Origin: Argyresthia goedartella
Lineage: Eukaryota > Arthropoda > Insecta > Lepidoptera > Argyresthiidae
Direction of reading: 5' to 3'
NCBI GenBank assembly: GCA_949825045.1
Contig: OX463806.1
Span: 43,052,208-43,116,207 of the forward strand
DNA length: 64,000 bases
Positions within the stretch are counted from its first letter, which is position 1, and every line of letters begins with the position of its first letter. Positions 1 to 11,960 of the stretch are shown one piece after another. The position numbers were made by a program, and so were the translations under genes. The notes under the pieces are model-generated. The model had not been told where the DNA came from. It was given only the letters and a program-made list of their open reading frames with translations, and ran no database searches.

Positions 1-1970
1 AAATGGACCCAATTTAAAAATTATTTTTCGTTCGCATTCAGTTAAATTGTCACCAAAATTTCCTCTATCTGATGAAATTATATTACAATCTGCATTATCT
101 GCAGATATATCAGAATCGTTGACTTGGGGTTCCTCGATTTCTGGATGGACATCCGATAAAGTATGTGCTTAGCTTTCTTCTATTTCCGGATGGATATGTG
201 ACGAAGAACATGCTTCAGAAGAATCTAAAAATAAACGAGTAATTGTTAAAAAATAAATACGAATGCTTTGATACTAAACTAAAAAGAGTTATATATAAAT
301 AAATAACGTTACTTAGGGTCACAGTTAGAGAGTGTTCAGTTCAGACGCACACAGATTCTACGCGGATTGTGCTCGTACCTATTAGTAGATACAAAATCAC
401 CTGCAGCCCGTCCGTGCATTACTATACACCTGCGTGCTATTTAAACGCAGCGCGTAGTGTAGTGGCCATACAAAACGACAACCCGAAAGCGAGTCTGCAC
501 ATCTGAAGTTCTCAACACGCAATTAACGATACGATATGGACTGATAAACAAACAACAAAACAAATCGATCCTATAGATAAGTTAGAATTTTGTTTTTTTT
601 ATCAAGGCACGGAACCCTAAAAACAGTATAATTGTGAGGGGTAAAATCGAGAGGGGAGACAACTTTTTGTGACGGACAGATGGACAGACCGAAATTAAAA
701 GATTTCCTTGTTTATCACTACGGGCCCCTAATAAATGGGTTGGGTAGTAGTGTAGTACTTACCTTTCCAATCTAAATCACTCACAGTATCTTGTCTCTGA
801 AAAAATTAAGAAATTTTGGGCACTTTTTTTATAACCTCGTCCCTTTTCTGTTTAATTTTTCTTTTCTCAGCGTCGCTGGGATAATCTCTTTTCCTTTCAC
901 TCATTTCTTTTACAAATCGTTACTAATACTGCTAAACCAGAAGAACAATATTGTTTGTACTGAATTACAATGTAATGCACATTTATATAAAGCGCGTAAA
1001 TAAACAGTGCACTGCACTCCGTGGTTTAACATCCAATGCAAAGTACAACAACGTACACGTATATCGCGATATCGATGAAGGATTCCCGGGGATTCCCCGC
1101 TGAGTTGAAGATGAAGTAAGTAAAACGGGGAAGTCCCGCAGCCCGCCATAACGATGTAGTGTTGCCAACTTTTGAACGCACGCTTAAGGCGGGAAAAAAA
1201 GGAATTGCTTTATAGAATTTTGTCATTTGTAAAATAAAATAAATTAGAAAGTTTTTATTCTTTTTCCTTACACACTTTGGGGACCCCCGTGGCCCGGGGG
1301 CCCCGTATAATTGATACGGCAAATACGGCGGTAGCTACGCCCCTGAGACAGACGCTTCTAAGGTAGAAAAATGTCTCCCCCCCCTCCCCCCCTCTAAACA
1401 CTTTCAACGAAAATTGGTATGAACACAATAAAAAAGCAATTATTTGCTGGTGAATAATGATAGTGATAGTTTGGCTTGGTGTATCAGGTGTATGTGAAGA
1501 ATACCTACCTAATTTATTTGTTTTGGCTTTTATTCTGCATTTATTACGGAACCCTAAATGTGCGATGTCCGACACGCACTTGGCTGGACTTTTTAATATT
1601 ATTTTACTGGCCTACGTAAGCACATCGGAGCCTCTCCCAAGCCCATATTAGAAAAAGGCGTAATGCTAGCTATAATGTTTATTTGTTTTTTTTTTTATTG
1701 TCCTTCTTATTTTGCATGAACTGAAATAAGTTTCCAAAATGACCAAGGTATATCCTTCTTCCAAAAATAGCGCCCAAGTTCAAGTGAGTCGATCTATTTT
1801 TGTCGTATCACTAAATCCGAATGTCTTGGTATGTGCAAACAAATCGAGCTCAATCCGATAAGGGCTTGTGTATCTGTAGCATCGGCGGATGTTACGCTGA
1901 TCTTGATAGATATAAACAGGTTAACTCAGAGCTAAGTTACGTTGCGCTACCAGACCCGGAGAGGGTAACT

Positions 1971-2224
1971 CAGCACTGCGCTACGTTGAACACTATTTTG
2001 TTGTGCTACAAACTAATAGACTAACCGCCTTGTTCATAAACGTCTAATAAACCTATTTGAACTATAATGCCGTTGTAATTCGTTTGTCTTTGTCTGTCAC
2101 TTTGAAATTTATGTTTGTGAGAAAAGGTCAAAGCACATTTTAGCTATCATAGGTTTGATAATTGATCATATCAGCACTGCGCTACGTTGGATACTATTTT
2201 GTTGCACTACAAGCTAATAGACTA
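1971..2224 (+). repeat. Pair of 54-bp direct repeats, 199 bp apart
   Basis: The segments 1971-2025 and 2170-2224 both start CAGCACTGCGCTACGTTG and both end with CTAATAGACTAA, with only a few mismatches. The spacing implies a local duplication or two copies of one dispersed repeat end. No function is visible. Confidence 0.75.
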
Positions 2225-2242
2225 AGGTCTGGAGTGCACTAA

Positions 2243-2305
2243 AATTATCATATCATGTTATCATATATATGATATATATCATATTATGTTATCATATATA
2301 TATCT
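2243..2305. repeat. AT-rich palindromic cluster (TATCATATATATGATATA type)
   Basis: Overlapping inverted and direct copies of ATCATAT and ATGATAT motifs make this stretch strongly self-complementary. It is probably simple-sequence drift and not a regulatory site. Confidence 0.5.
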
Positions 2306-2884
2306 TAAATTATTTCTATCCTTGTTATTTTTTGTAACTATATTAAAGTTCATGCATTCAAGCCATCCCTGACTTTTGAGTACCAAGATTGACGAGAGCA
2401 TGCCGCTGCTTGTATTTTTTATTTGCATAATTGATAGCTGGTAAGCATATCTAATATAGAGATATTTAAAAAATAAAGTTTGCCGTGGGTGCTTCAACAT
2501 CATATGCAAAACTGAGTTAACACATTCCGTCAAACATTGTATTCTACGTTAACGCCCAATCATATTGAGTTATTGCGTTACAAGTCCATGATTGGGGCTG
2601 CATCAGACTTGAACCAGATTGATGCGATTGAGATAAAGGTGTAATTTCCGGCAACAACGTTCGAAGGTTGCGTCACCTTTGGCCTCCATTTCTAACTAAG
2701 GTTACTAAAAGCCGGGGCAGAACTGCAACACGATAGCTTGAAGGTAGTGACTAAAATAGAGGGACAAATATGGAAGGATGGCAAAGAGGTTATGTTTCCA
2801 AATCCTTACGATAGGCCGATACGAAGGCGAGTCAACACTATTCTCCATATGTTATATGGAATTACTATTGTAATTATTTTTATG

Positions 2885-3260
2885 TAATGCACAGGCAGCT
2901 TAAAGCATATTTCACTGTACCTACATGTTTTATAAAACACTTTCTTGCATTATAAGTGACAGTCTCACTCTTTCCTCTTTAAAAAACCGGGTAAAAGGGC
3001 ACTTCCTCTCTTTTTTAGGATAGTAGTTATAGTATGTGTATTATAACTATATCTACAGGTTTATGTATACATTGTACTTATTTTGTGGTTTGGTACACAG
3101 GTATTTTATTTTCCATATTTTATAGATATTTAATTTACGTATTTGTATTTTATTATAGATTAGATATTAGTAGATATTGTGCATCATCTCTTTTTAGAGA
3201 TAAGCTCGTCTTTGTACATATGTTTTCCACTAAAGGTTACTTGTAAACGGAAGCCCTTGG
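2885..3260 (+). mobile_element. LINE 3'-end fragment
   Basis: This sequence matches, in the opposite orientation, the LINE remnant at 46680-47255. Both share the stretch around TAGTAGTTATAGTAT, then TTTTATTTTCCATATTT, then AGAGATAAGCTCG. The other copy carries a reverse-transcriptase C-terminal motif (LWNALP), which identifies the family as a non-LTR retrotransposon. Here only the 3' untranslated part is recognisable. The copy is old and heavily mutated. Confidence 0.6.
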
Positions 3261-3487
3261 AGTTCGAGTGAGTGCCCTCTTAGGTGGTGATTCTGATTCA
3301 TCATAAACATGTCTTTAAGAGTTATTACGTCGTAGTATCCAGTTAGAATTTGTTATGTGTCTTTTAGATTTCCATGTTTGCGTCGCTGTTTGGTAAAATT
3401 GTCAAAGCTATTCAGATAATAGTGTTGGCTCGCGTAAAAAAAAATACTTTTTATAAATCGGTAATAAATAATACCTTGGACACCATT

Positions 3488-3705
3488 TAAACACATTGAT
3501 CTAGCCCCAAACTAGGATTCCCTGTATCTTGGGTACTAGACAACGATACACATACTTATATAGATAAATATTATACTTAGATAGATAAACAACCATAACT
3601 AGGGTACAAACATCCGTTGTCATCAAACAAATATTTGCCCCCACCTAGACTCGAACCCGGGACCCTTGGCTTCGTAGGCAGTGTCACTGCCGACTCGGCC
3701 ATTCG
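3488..3705 (-). mobile_element. tRNA-derived SINE (same family as 17686-17902)
   Basis: On the minus strand this begins with a tRNA-like head containing an A-box-like TGGCCGAGTCGG and a B-box GGTTCGAGTC. A body follows that matches the copy at 17.7 kb almost base for base and ends near CTAGTTTGGGGCTAGATCAATG. The two copies in opposite orientations define the ends. It would have been transcribed by RNA polymerase III and moved by a partner LINE. Confidence 0.85.
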
Positions 3706-3769
3706 AGTCGTCGAAAGTGAGTTCGAAGTGAGTTGCCTTAGTGCCATCAGTATGTAGGCAAGTCAACAC

Positions 3770-5100
3770 TTTTCTCTTAATAACTTTTGAAAGCTCCATA
3801 CAATTTTATATGGATTTTTCAAAATTAATCAGAAAATAGTGAAGGTGGCACTTAGCGCCAAAGGATGGGAAGGGAGTAGGGACTAAGATAAGAGAAGAAA
3901 AGTTTGAGAGCTTTTCCCTGAAATCCGTAATGTTTAAACATAAATGTTTCGTGACTAACGCAATCAAATGCTTTGGAAAGGTTACAGAAGACACCAATTG
4001 CATCTTGTAACTTCTCCCAAGCACCAAAGATATGCTTTAAAAACCTTATTCCTGCATCTGTAGTGGAACACCTTTTAGCGAAGCCATATTGCTCACTATG
4101 GGACGGTACGTTTATATTAAAATGGGTCAATAACTGGATTAAGATATTTGTTTCCAATTTTTACTTAGAGCGGGGAGTATTAATATAGGTATGTATTTAG
4201 TCGGATATTTTTTACTGTCGTGCTTATATAAAGGAATCAGTTTACTATTTTTTTTACGTCAGGAAAAACTCCTTCATCAAGACACTTATTAAAAACCAGG
4301 TATGGAGCAATTGAATCAATAATACAAGTAAAATTTTTCGTTGATATATTCCAAAGATCCTCGGTGTTTTTAATGATAAATGCCTTTACAATCCTATCTA
4401 CATCAATAAGTCTGAATTTAAATATATCATCACACTTATCAACATTATTTAATATTATGGCAGCATCCTCCGACGTGGATGAATCTAATTACTGGGTAGT
4501 AACGATTAGTATTTTGTTAAATAAATCTTGAAATGCGAAGCTACGTCGCCATTTTGGAAATTGATTTATGGTCTATTTTTAGAACAAATTTCCGGTCCCG
4601 AGGTTTAATTTTCGGTATTGATTATTTTCCATGTTGTTTTAATGTTGTCTTCAGCTTGCTTAATTTTTCTACTCAGGTAAAGGGATTTTGCTGTATGCTG
4701 TTATAAATACCAGTTATAGCCCAGTCATCCAAACCCCGCCGTGATGCTACCTCTACATGTTTAAAATTTAAATATATCTAAACTTTTTCTCAATCTCTTT
4801 GAAAAGGTTCTCTCAACAAACGGTAAGTAATTAAGATACTTTCCGAAAACTGTCCCATACGGTTAGTAGTAATGGATATGTAAGTAAACTCCTGAGAGTT
4901 TTTGTTCAATTTACAAGGGAACACAACGCTTTGACCACAATGATCCGAGCTAAGTTTGTCACATAGGGCCATGCTTTGAGGTTCACAGTTACAAATAATA
5001 TTGTCTAAGCAAGAAGCAGATGAAGTTGTTATTCTTGTTGGCTGATTAAACATATTTTTTAGATCGGAGCACAAAAACAAATTTAGTAATTTATCATTTA
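3770..5100 (-). pseudogene. Decayed CR1/Jockey-like LINE ORF2 fragment (endonuclease end plus first half of RT)
   Basis: Read on the minus strand, 5080-4790 gives the end of an apurinic-type endonuclease (NQPTRITTSSASCLDNI, then SSDHCGQS with the conserved SDH). After a degenerate linker, 4157-3860 gives reverse-transcriptase motifs including CSTTDAG, DAIGVFCNLSKAFDCV (RT motif A with its catalytic Asp) and HYGFQGKALKLF. Several frameshifts and stops break it. It corresponds in order to the longer LINE at 30.5-33.8 kb. It abuts a plus-strand copy near 5100, so the two lie head to head. Confidence 0.85.
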
Positions 5101-7329
5101 GCAGACACGCATCCAGTATTTAGAGGTGTGTCCGGTTCAGTGATTGATTTGACTCATGAAGACTTAGCGGTCGGCACGGGTTCAACGTGCAGCAAAAACG
5201 CATCAAAAAGATATGTTAAAATTAAAAAACATATCACTAAAACATCAAAAATTTTAAAATCTCAGAAAAATCTCACTAGGAGTTTTAATAATAAGAGTAA
5301 AATGTATGGCAGAGTTATAAATTAATAAAACGAAATATGAGAAATATCTGCAAAATCTTGAGTCTGAACTTGTCAGTGTCAATGGCTGCTTGAGATCAAT
5401 TACTCCCTCTATGAAAAATCTCTAGAGGCCTAATGCCCTGATGGGAGTACTCTCTGGCCATGGTCATCCTGCATGACAGCTGTTTAAACTGTCTCATAAT
5501 AATCAGGAACGCTATAACTATTTGGTGGCTGGGTGGCTATAACATTTGTGTGACTGCCAACGTTCTATTCAACAGCCGGAGAGACCAGCATTACCCATGA
5601 GCCATGAAATAAATTTCCGACACAAGATTTCAGGTTCGCTTAACTACTTAAAAACCGAGGGTAGTTGGGACGGATCTTGATTTTCAACACAATGCCATGG
5701 TAATAAAATTTAAAAACTATAACGGAAAAGTGGCGTTAGCTAAAGCCCCGGTGGTAACTGAGGCGAGAAACATCACAAGCAAAACTGTAATGTTTTGTGA
5801 TGAAATTGGAACAAACTTAGGCCTATTATTGAATAAGTTGGGACACTCAGTCATAAAAAACTGTTTACCAAACTCCAGTTTTCACGCTGTTCACCTGAAT
5901 CAAACTTAATACTCATGTTTGGAAAGAGGGGTGAGGTAAACAAATTGGACCTACTTAAATATTTTGAAACACTACGCTCACTGAATGTTAATAGAATTGT
6001 TATGTTTATCTTCCCATACAGAAAAAGCTTGCCACAAGCCAAAAATGATCTTAGATATAAGCTTAACATGACATTACATACAATGTCATATTATAATAGA
6101 TTGATTCATCTAACTGACTCTGACAATTATGTTAGTGATAATGTTTATTTGACCAAAGGTAGCTACTACCTTTCGGATTTCAACAAACGATAGGGAGTTG
6201 TGTCGCTATCTTATTTTTTAAGTATTACAGCCAATAATTTAGCTAATCTGACTGCTTCTGTTGAGCACAGAAAAGGGATATTGGATGACATTCTATGTAA
6301 TTTGTAGTAGTTTATAAGACAACAGAGAAAATATCTAGCATACATAAGCCACTAAATATATCAAGCAAGCATAGGAGATCAAAAATGTGTCATATTAAAA
6401 AAAAAACTAAATGGTGTAATAATATCCCAATATAAAATAATATTCAGACAAAGGGTAAGCCCGACTTAAATATTACCCACCAAAACATGCAGGGGCTACC
6501 TGGCAAAGAACATGTAGTAGAATTATTTCTTAATAAATGTGACACCGATGTTATTTTTATTACAGAACACTGGTTAAAGGAAAATATGATGACTTTTAAC
6601 ATTAATAATTACAAAATTGTCAGTTGTTACAACAGAAAGACTGCTGATAGAGGTGGTTCTTTAATCTTAGTAAAAATAATATTAAGGTGAAACAACGGAA
6701 AGATCTTCTTGCACTTACTGAAGAAAGACAAATATAGATATCCTATGTTGAGATAGATAGCCATATTATTGTTTGTGTCTACAGACCTTCGAAGAATGAA
6801 AAAGGCCATGGCAATTTTGAAGCATTTGAGAAAATTATGGAGAAAGCCCTCACTAAACAATGTAATAACGGAAAAAAGTTGATTATTTGTGGCGATCTAA
6901 ATGTAGATTTGCTTGTTTATACAACAATGAAACAACGATTCATAATTTTATTATAATCATTTAATTTATGTCATGTATTTTTAGAGCCGACTAGAATTAC
7001 ACTTACCAGCCAAACTTGCTTAGACAACGTTTTTGTGCTTTCACAAGTGAAAATGTAAACTGCTTACGTCCGATCACAGCAGTCAATCAGTTTCAAAAGA
7101 AATTGATATAGTAACTGTAATAGCTAGTCAATTTATTTTCGAAAATTTAATGTTTGTACGCAAGAACCTTACAACATTTTCCAAACTTAGCGATAGTTGT
7201 AATGTTAACCTAAGAAATAACACAGACTAGTTGCTCCCCGGTTTAGCCTCGCGAAGGTTAGCAAGTCTTTCATGGGTCAGTGTATTCTCTACTACAATAA
7301 GATAGCTCTGGAGATTTTAAAATTACCTT
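5100..7329 (+). pseudogene. Decayed LINE, 5' part: ORF1 remnant and endonuclease, with RT deleted
   Basis: Broken frames at 5128-6193 form an ORF1 remnant. Visible pieces are GSVIDLTHEDLAVG at the start, a basic stretch, then a segment from about 5690 to 6190 that could be a degraded SGNH-esterase-like domain of the sort carried by some CR1 ORF1 proteins (weak; the catalytic residues cannot be placed). From about 6487 the endonuclease begins (FITEHWLKENMM, then NRKTADRGGSLILV), followed by CGDLNVD-like and EPTRITLTSQTCLDN motifs. At about 7066-7100 the endonuclease SDH motif (TSDHSSQSVS) runs in frame straight into KEIDIVTV, which belongs to the C-terminal end of ORF2, so the whole RT core is missing. 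The piggyBac element at 7334 interrupts it, and the LINE resumes at 9734. Confidence 0.8.
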
Positions 7330-7333
7330 TTAA

Positions 7334-9729
7334 CTCTTTTCTTCACGGTGGTCATCATAGTTAACCACCTATATTTTGGCGCGTATTTAAGAATGGCGCT
7401 ATCTTACGGAAATGCTGTGTACTACGATCGTTCAAGGGAACCTAAACGGCTTAGAGACAATTAATTGTTACTAGCGCCACGGTCATCTACTGTACTAAAC
7501 TTTCATTCAAAATCGTCGTATTTGAGGTTGTTATAGTGCGTGCGAGTTTTTTTTTGCTGGTAAGTAAATATTATCATTTAAATTCTTATTTTTGTTTTAT
7601 TGTGTGCAGTATATTTATCTAAATACATGTTGGGCAAAAATAAATGTCTGGCTACCGTACTTACTTTTTGTAAAAAGTGAGCTTATTCAATGTGGTTAGC
7701 GGTGGTAACCACTGTGAGACAACTAACATTTTTTTGTGAAGTTTTGATCAAAAATAATAAACTGATTATTTTTACAGGAAATGCCTAAAAAGAAGTTATC
7801 AGACCGGGATATTGAAAATGAGCTGTTGTTTGAAGAGATACCTTCAGATACTTATAGCTGTGCTGGTGGTGATGGCTCAGACACAGAAGATCTACTCGAA
7901 ATTGAAGAAGGGCCAAATGATTCGCAAGAAATTTTTGCCATCTGATGATTGGTGAGAGTTTTTTACCATCTGATGAGGAGTTTAATTCTGACGATGAGAT
8001 TCCCCTAGCTCAGCTGGTACAGAATAGACAGCCCGCTGCCGTAGCTGTTACACCATCAGTCCCTGCCATAAGACCTCCAAAATGGAAACGAGCTTACACA
8101 ATTTTAGCTCCTGACGACTATACACCATCAGTCCATTTGCCTGAAGAAATATCTCGTATAGCAGCACGCCAGCAGTCAATCCCTCTTAGAATTTTTGAAT
8201 TGCTTTGGACAGATGACGTCACATAACATTAACATTAACGGCACATAACATTTCACACGAATTTATATTCTGAACAAAAAGGAAATACCTATAAACCAGT
8301 TACTACGGATGAAATGTCGGTGTTCATTGCTCTGAACTTAGTGATGGGTATAAAAAAAGTCCAAGTTACAGAGACTACTGGTCATCTTCACCTGATTTAC
8401 GTGATGAGTACATATCATCTTTTATGTCACTCAATCGATTCTCTTGGATCCTCGGTAACTTACACCTGAATGACAATAATCTACAGCCTACGCGAAATGA
8501 TCCTCATTTCGACAAATTATACAAGATCCGACCATTCATAGAGATGATTAGAGAAGCTTATATAGCAAATTACAGTCACACAGAAAAAATTGCTATTGAC
8601 GAATCCATGATAAAGTTCAAAGGCAGGAGTACTTTGAAGCAGTACATGCCCAAGAAACCTACAAAGAGAGGGTACAAAGTGTGGACGAAGTGTGCTTCTA
8701 CTGGCTATTGTTTAGATTTTGAAATTTATACTGGAAAGATAGGGAATGAAACGGAAACTAACTTAGGAGGAAATGTTGTCAAGAGATTCTATGAGGGATT
8801 AGAGGACAAGAACCACAGGGTATATTTCGACAATTATTTCAATAGCTATGCATTGCAGGTTGATTTACGACTAAAAAACTTTATGCATGTGGTACGGTAA
8901 ATTATACTCGTAAGCATCTTCCTGCTTTGAAAACTGACAGGCAATTGAAACGCGGGCAGTACGATTATAGAGTTAGCGAAAATCAGATGGTTTCCTATAT
9001 GAAGTGGAAAGACAAACGTTCTGTTTTCATCTTGACTAACTTTCATGACCCACGAAATAAGGTTCAGGTGACAAGAACTGAGAAAACTGGAGAGAAGGTT
9101 GAAGTTCCATGTCCTTTAGCCTTGAAGGACTACAACGAGAACATGAATCCAACTCTTGTTTAGATGAATTGTGCCTGAAAGATTTTCGGCGACATGTTTA
9201 CCAAGATATGTTGGCTCCTGCATATGTCAGTAACAAGAAAAGACTGTCGCGCAGCTCCATCAAACCTAACTCACCTACCTGCTCTTTCATCAAGAAGCAC
9301 AATGAAGTCCCACGTGCAATAAGGGTTTCTCTAGCAAACCATCAGCCTGTAAGAGGCACTTCAAGACGCTGCAGTGTATGTAGCACAAAAGACATGCCTG
9401 TACGTACTGTATGGAGCTGCAGGATATGCAAGGTACGTCTCTGCTACCGAGAAGGAAAAACTTGTTTTAATGATCATCATGAATATTTGTAATACTGTTC
9501 CTAATTTGATTCTGATCTCATTTCTGTGATTTTAAATAAATATATTAATTTTCGTAAAATTGTGTACGTTTATTTCACAGTGGTCACCCTAGGTAACCAC
9601 CCCATATTAGACCCCCCTGGTAAGGAATTAAAAAAAAAATACAGATATGACTTATTTTAGGCCTAGAGACTGCATTTTTCTGAAAATTGTTTTACTTTTA
9701 TCGGTAACAAAAATCTGTGCCTCAAAGAG
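7334..9729 (+). mobile_element. piggyBac-like DNA transposon, inserted in a LINE
   Basis: The left end is preceded by TTAA (7330-7333) and begins CTCTTTTCTTCACGG. The right end, read backwards, is CTCTTTGAGGCACAG followed by TTAG (9730-9733), a mutated copy of the TTAA target duplication. Inside each end lies an imperfect palindrome of the GGTGGTCA...TAACCACC kind (7346-7372 and 9580-9602). A broken piggyBac transposase lies between. LINE sequence flanks both sides, so the insertion site is clear. Length is about 2.4 kb, normal for the superfamily. Confidence 0.88.
7781..9492 (+). pseudogene. piggyBac transposase (DDE_Tnp_1_7), frameshifted
   Basis: An ATG at 7781 follows a TTTTACAG acceptor, and a GTAAGT donor at 7561 suggests a 5' UTR intron. 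The protein starts MPKKKLSDRDIENELLFEE, an acidic N-terminus typical of the family. Successive pieces in different frames cover the catalytic domain: SLNRFSWILGNLHLNDN, EKIAIDESMIKFKGRS with the first catalytic Asp, then HRVYFDNYFNS with the second. YMKWKDKRSVFILTNFHDP follows. The end (9361-9489) is a cysteine-rich finger, CSVCSTKD...WSCRICKVRLC, as expected for piggyBac C-termini. At least four frame breaks occur (about 7940, 8230-8420, 8885 and 9150). A tiny duplication of TTTTGCCATCTGATGA near 7935-7975 accompanies the first. The gene is inactive, and the element could move only with outside transposase. Confidence 0.9.
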
Positions 9730-9733
9730 TTAG

Positions 9734-10055
9734 GCAATTTAAAAAGCGTGTTAAAGTGACTTTGACGAAAATGGGATATTACAATGTTCAAGACTACTTA
9801 AATGATTACAGATCACAGCCCGTATGGGATAAATCTAGCTCAACACAATCCTTGGGGTTAATAACATTGTAATTATGTATTCCTGCTTATTAATTATAGT
9901 AATAAAGCAATTTTTAAAAGAGATCTAAAAATCAATCTGTGGCAGTTTCTACGCCCCGCTTCTCCCACAGTGGTCCAATGTAGAGAAGAGGCAAAAATGA
10001 CGTTTGCTAAGTATATGTTAATATCAATAACGACATATATTTTTTTTATTATTAA
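9734..10055 (+). mobile_element. LINE 3' part, continuation after the piggyBac insertion
   Basis: The frame encodes GYYNVQDYLND, the end of ORF2, matching the copies at 24.75 kb (minus strand) and 50.95 kb. The 3' UTR follows with the conserved block AATCAATCTGTGG...TTTCTACGCCC...CCCACAGTGGTCCAATGTAGAGAAG. It belongs to the same copy as 5100-7329 and ends near 10055. Confidence 0.82.
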
Positions 10056-10059
10056 CATT

Positions 10060-10364
10060 CAAATTGCCACAAACAACTAGATATTTTGGAGTATTGAAAG
10101 ATTTTTTGAGAACTTCTTCCATAATAGACTCAAACTTTTTAAAATCAGCTGATGGGGGTCTGTATACACAAACAACTATATGTTGCTCCAGATCTACACA
10201 TGATAACCTATAGTCCGTTCAATAGACAACGATACAATGTTTTTTTCTCTCCTTAAATTGGCAATCATTCCCAAAGTAAAGTAATGACTTGCCATGGATA
10301 GCTTTAATCCTATTAAAATAACTAGCAATATGGTAATTCTTAATAGATGGTAACAAAGTATTTT
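10060..10364 (-). pseudogene. LINE endonuclease fragment, antisense
   Basis: On the minus strand this reads NYHIASYFNRIKAIHG..., then a segment resembling VYRPPSADFKKFES, and ends in YLVVCGNLNV, which corresponds to the GDFNV motif of LINE endonucleases. Stops interrupt it. It is a separate insertion, or an inverted piece, of the family that fills 3.8-10.1 kb. Confidence 0.75.
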
Positions 10365-10581
10365 TTCTGAACAGATCTTAACAACCTAACCCCATTTCTG
10401 AACAGATCTTAACAACCTAACCCCATTTCTGAACAGATCTTAACAACCTAACCCCATTTCTGAACAGATCTTAACAACCTAACCCCATTTCTGAACAGAT
10501 CTTAACAACCTAACCCCATTTCTGAACAGATCTTAACAACCTAACCCCATTTCTGAACAGATCTTAACAACCTAACCCCAT
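10365..10581 (+). repeat. 31-bp minisatellite, 7 identical copies
   Basis: The unit begins TTCTGAACAGATCTTAACAA and continues CCTAACCCCAT. Units start at 10365, 10396, 10427, 10458, 10489, 10520 and 10551. By eye all copies are the same, so expansion is recent. It lies between an antisense endonuclease piece and a sense ORF1 piece of the same LINE group. Confidence 0.95.
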
Positions 10582-10584
10582 TTT

Positions 10585-10665
10585 AAGGCATCTCGATTTT
10601 GAACCTCATGCAATGGTAATAAAATTCAAAACCATAACGGGAAAATGGCCGCTATTGCAGTCATG
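10585..10665 (+). pseudogene. LINE ORF1 fragment
   Basis: The bases from ATCTCGATTTTGAACC through CGGGAAAATGGCC match 5672-5730 of the longer LINE and encode AMVIKFKTITGKW, against AMVIKFKNYNGKV there. It is short and has no intact reading frame beyond it. Confidence 0.7.
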
Positions 10666-11520
10666 GGTCGTTGAGAGGTTAATCAATCTAAAAATCATTT
10701 ATCATCATAATATTTTGTAGACAGGGAATAGAGATTATTCTCTGTCTACGTAATATATAGCATTTAATTAATTTCATTCATTCGACCATCAATTCTATCA
10801 GTTCTCGGCAGTTGTTTCAGTATTTCCCACAACACTATGAACGTCACATTTTATTGGGCGGCCATTTCTGTTTTTGGGAGTGTCCATGTACAGACGCCTC
10901 GAGATGGTTATTGAAATATACCAAATGATATAATGACTCTACACATCAATTCTTTTCAGCATATTATCACAAGAATTTAAAAATAAAACATACTTTTATA
11001 TTAATTAATACTTCAATGATAAAGAATTAATTACTCCATAAACTCGCAAAAATTGCTCCCTGCCAGAGTTTTCTGGCCGTTTCTTTCTCGACGTAAAAGC
11101 CCCGTGGCTTACGAAACGGAATTGTATTCCTAAAATAGATTACCCACCTACAAAATTTCATAAAAATATATCAATCAAGATCAGATTAAAATAACTCACT
11201 AATAATATTAGATATATAAGTTAATTAAGTACTAACTTCTCATGTAAATCATTTGCATTCCTATAATCTGATCTTCCTAAAGTTATATCGTTTAAATCTG
11301 AAATTGCATATTTAAGACCAAATGTAAACCATGATACGCAAATAAAGTTTCTTATCGAAATCGTCGCTAAAAATACACCCAAGCACTCACGGTTCAGACA
11401 TTCGCAATTACGCACCAACGCAAAAAGTCTAATCGACGGCCCTAAGCATTACGTTTTTAATCCACCTGAATTCACATTAACCTTCCCTATTTCCTGCGGA
11501 ATGGAACCTATGGTGTACCT
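10666..11520. other. Anonymous AT-rich stretch
   Basis: I see no gene, no clear repeat and no RNA. The minus-strand frame at 11221-11418 has no recognisable motif. Confidence 0.4.
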
Positions 11521-11960
11521 TACCTAGGGCGGCTGAACAAATAGGAACGCTCATAAAATGTATCCTGATCCAAAGAGCCCCCCGGGTCAACTCCACCCGC
11601 CTTAATGTGCGACCCACTAAACACGAAGTGCCAGTTTTGTCCGCGGAATTTGCACTGAATAGTGATTTTTAACAAGCCTAGTTTTTGGGTGTGACCCTGC
11701 GGCAACACGCTCGCACTGTGCGTGCAGCACGGGACAATATTACTATTACTATGTAACTTGTTGTATATACTCAGTACATATAGTGTTGTGTAGAAAGATT
11801 TTTGAAGTAAAACTTCTTTACGCACGCTTGACTTGGGGAGTATGCTGGCGAATGCGTGACGAGAGCGTTACGAAAAGTGTGATTGGGCGATGCGAACGAG
11901 AGGTGCGCGCGCACATTTTTTTTCTCTCTTCCTCTCATAGCCAGACACAGTGCAGGAGAT
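11521..11960. repeat. GC-richer segment, probable dispersed repeat
   Basis: Composition shifts from the AT-rich surroundings to a mixed, CpG-containing stretch, including GTGCGCGCGCAC near 11900. The part from about 11800 (AAACTTCTTTACGCACGCTTGACTTGGGGAG) resembles a block I recall from several moth genomes. Its class is unknown to me and no coding motif is evident. Confidence 0.4.

Larger units (their letters stand above)
1..2880. other. Anonymous AT-rich intergenic DNA
   Basis: I see no supportable gene here. Short open frames are present but none has recognisable motifs or exon signals. Near 610-630 and 1545-1556 there are copies of a GGAACCCTAAA-type end that recurs at 20.8 kb and 63.67 kb, so dispersed repeat debris is present. 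A GC-rich stretch around 1260-1350, with runs of C and G, looks like further repeat material of unknown class. Confidence 0.5.

Noticed and set aside
5100..10055. Twin-priming product together with 3770-5100
   Set aside because: Twin priming would put the inverted part directly upstream of the sense part in the element's order. Here both pieces contain the endonuclease end and overlap, so they are separate copies or a more complex event.
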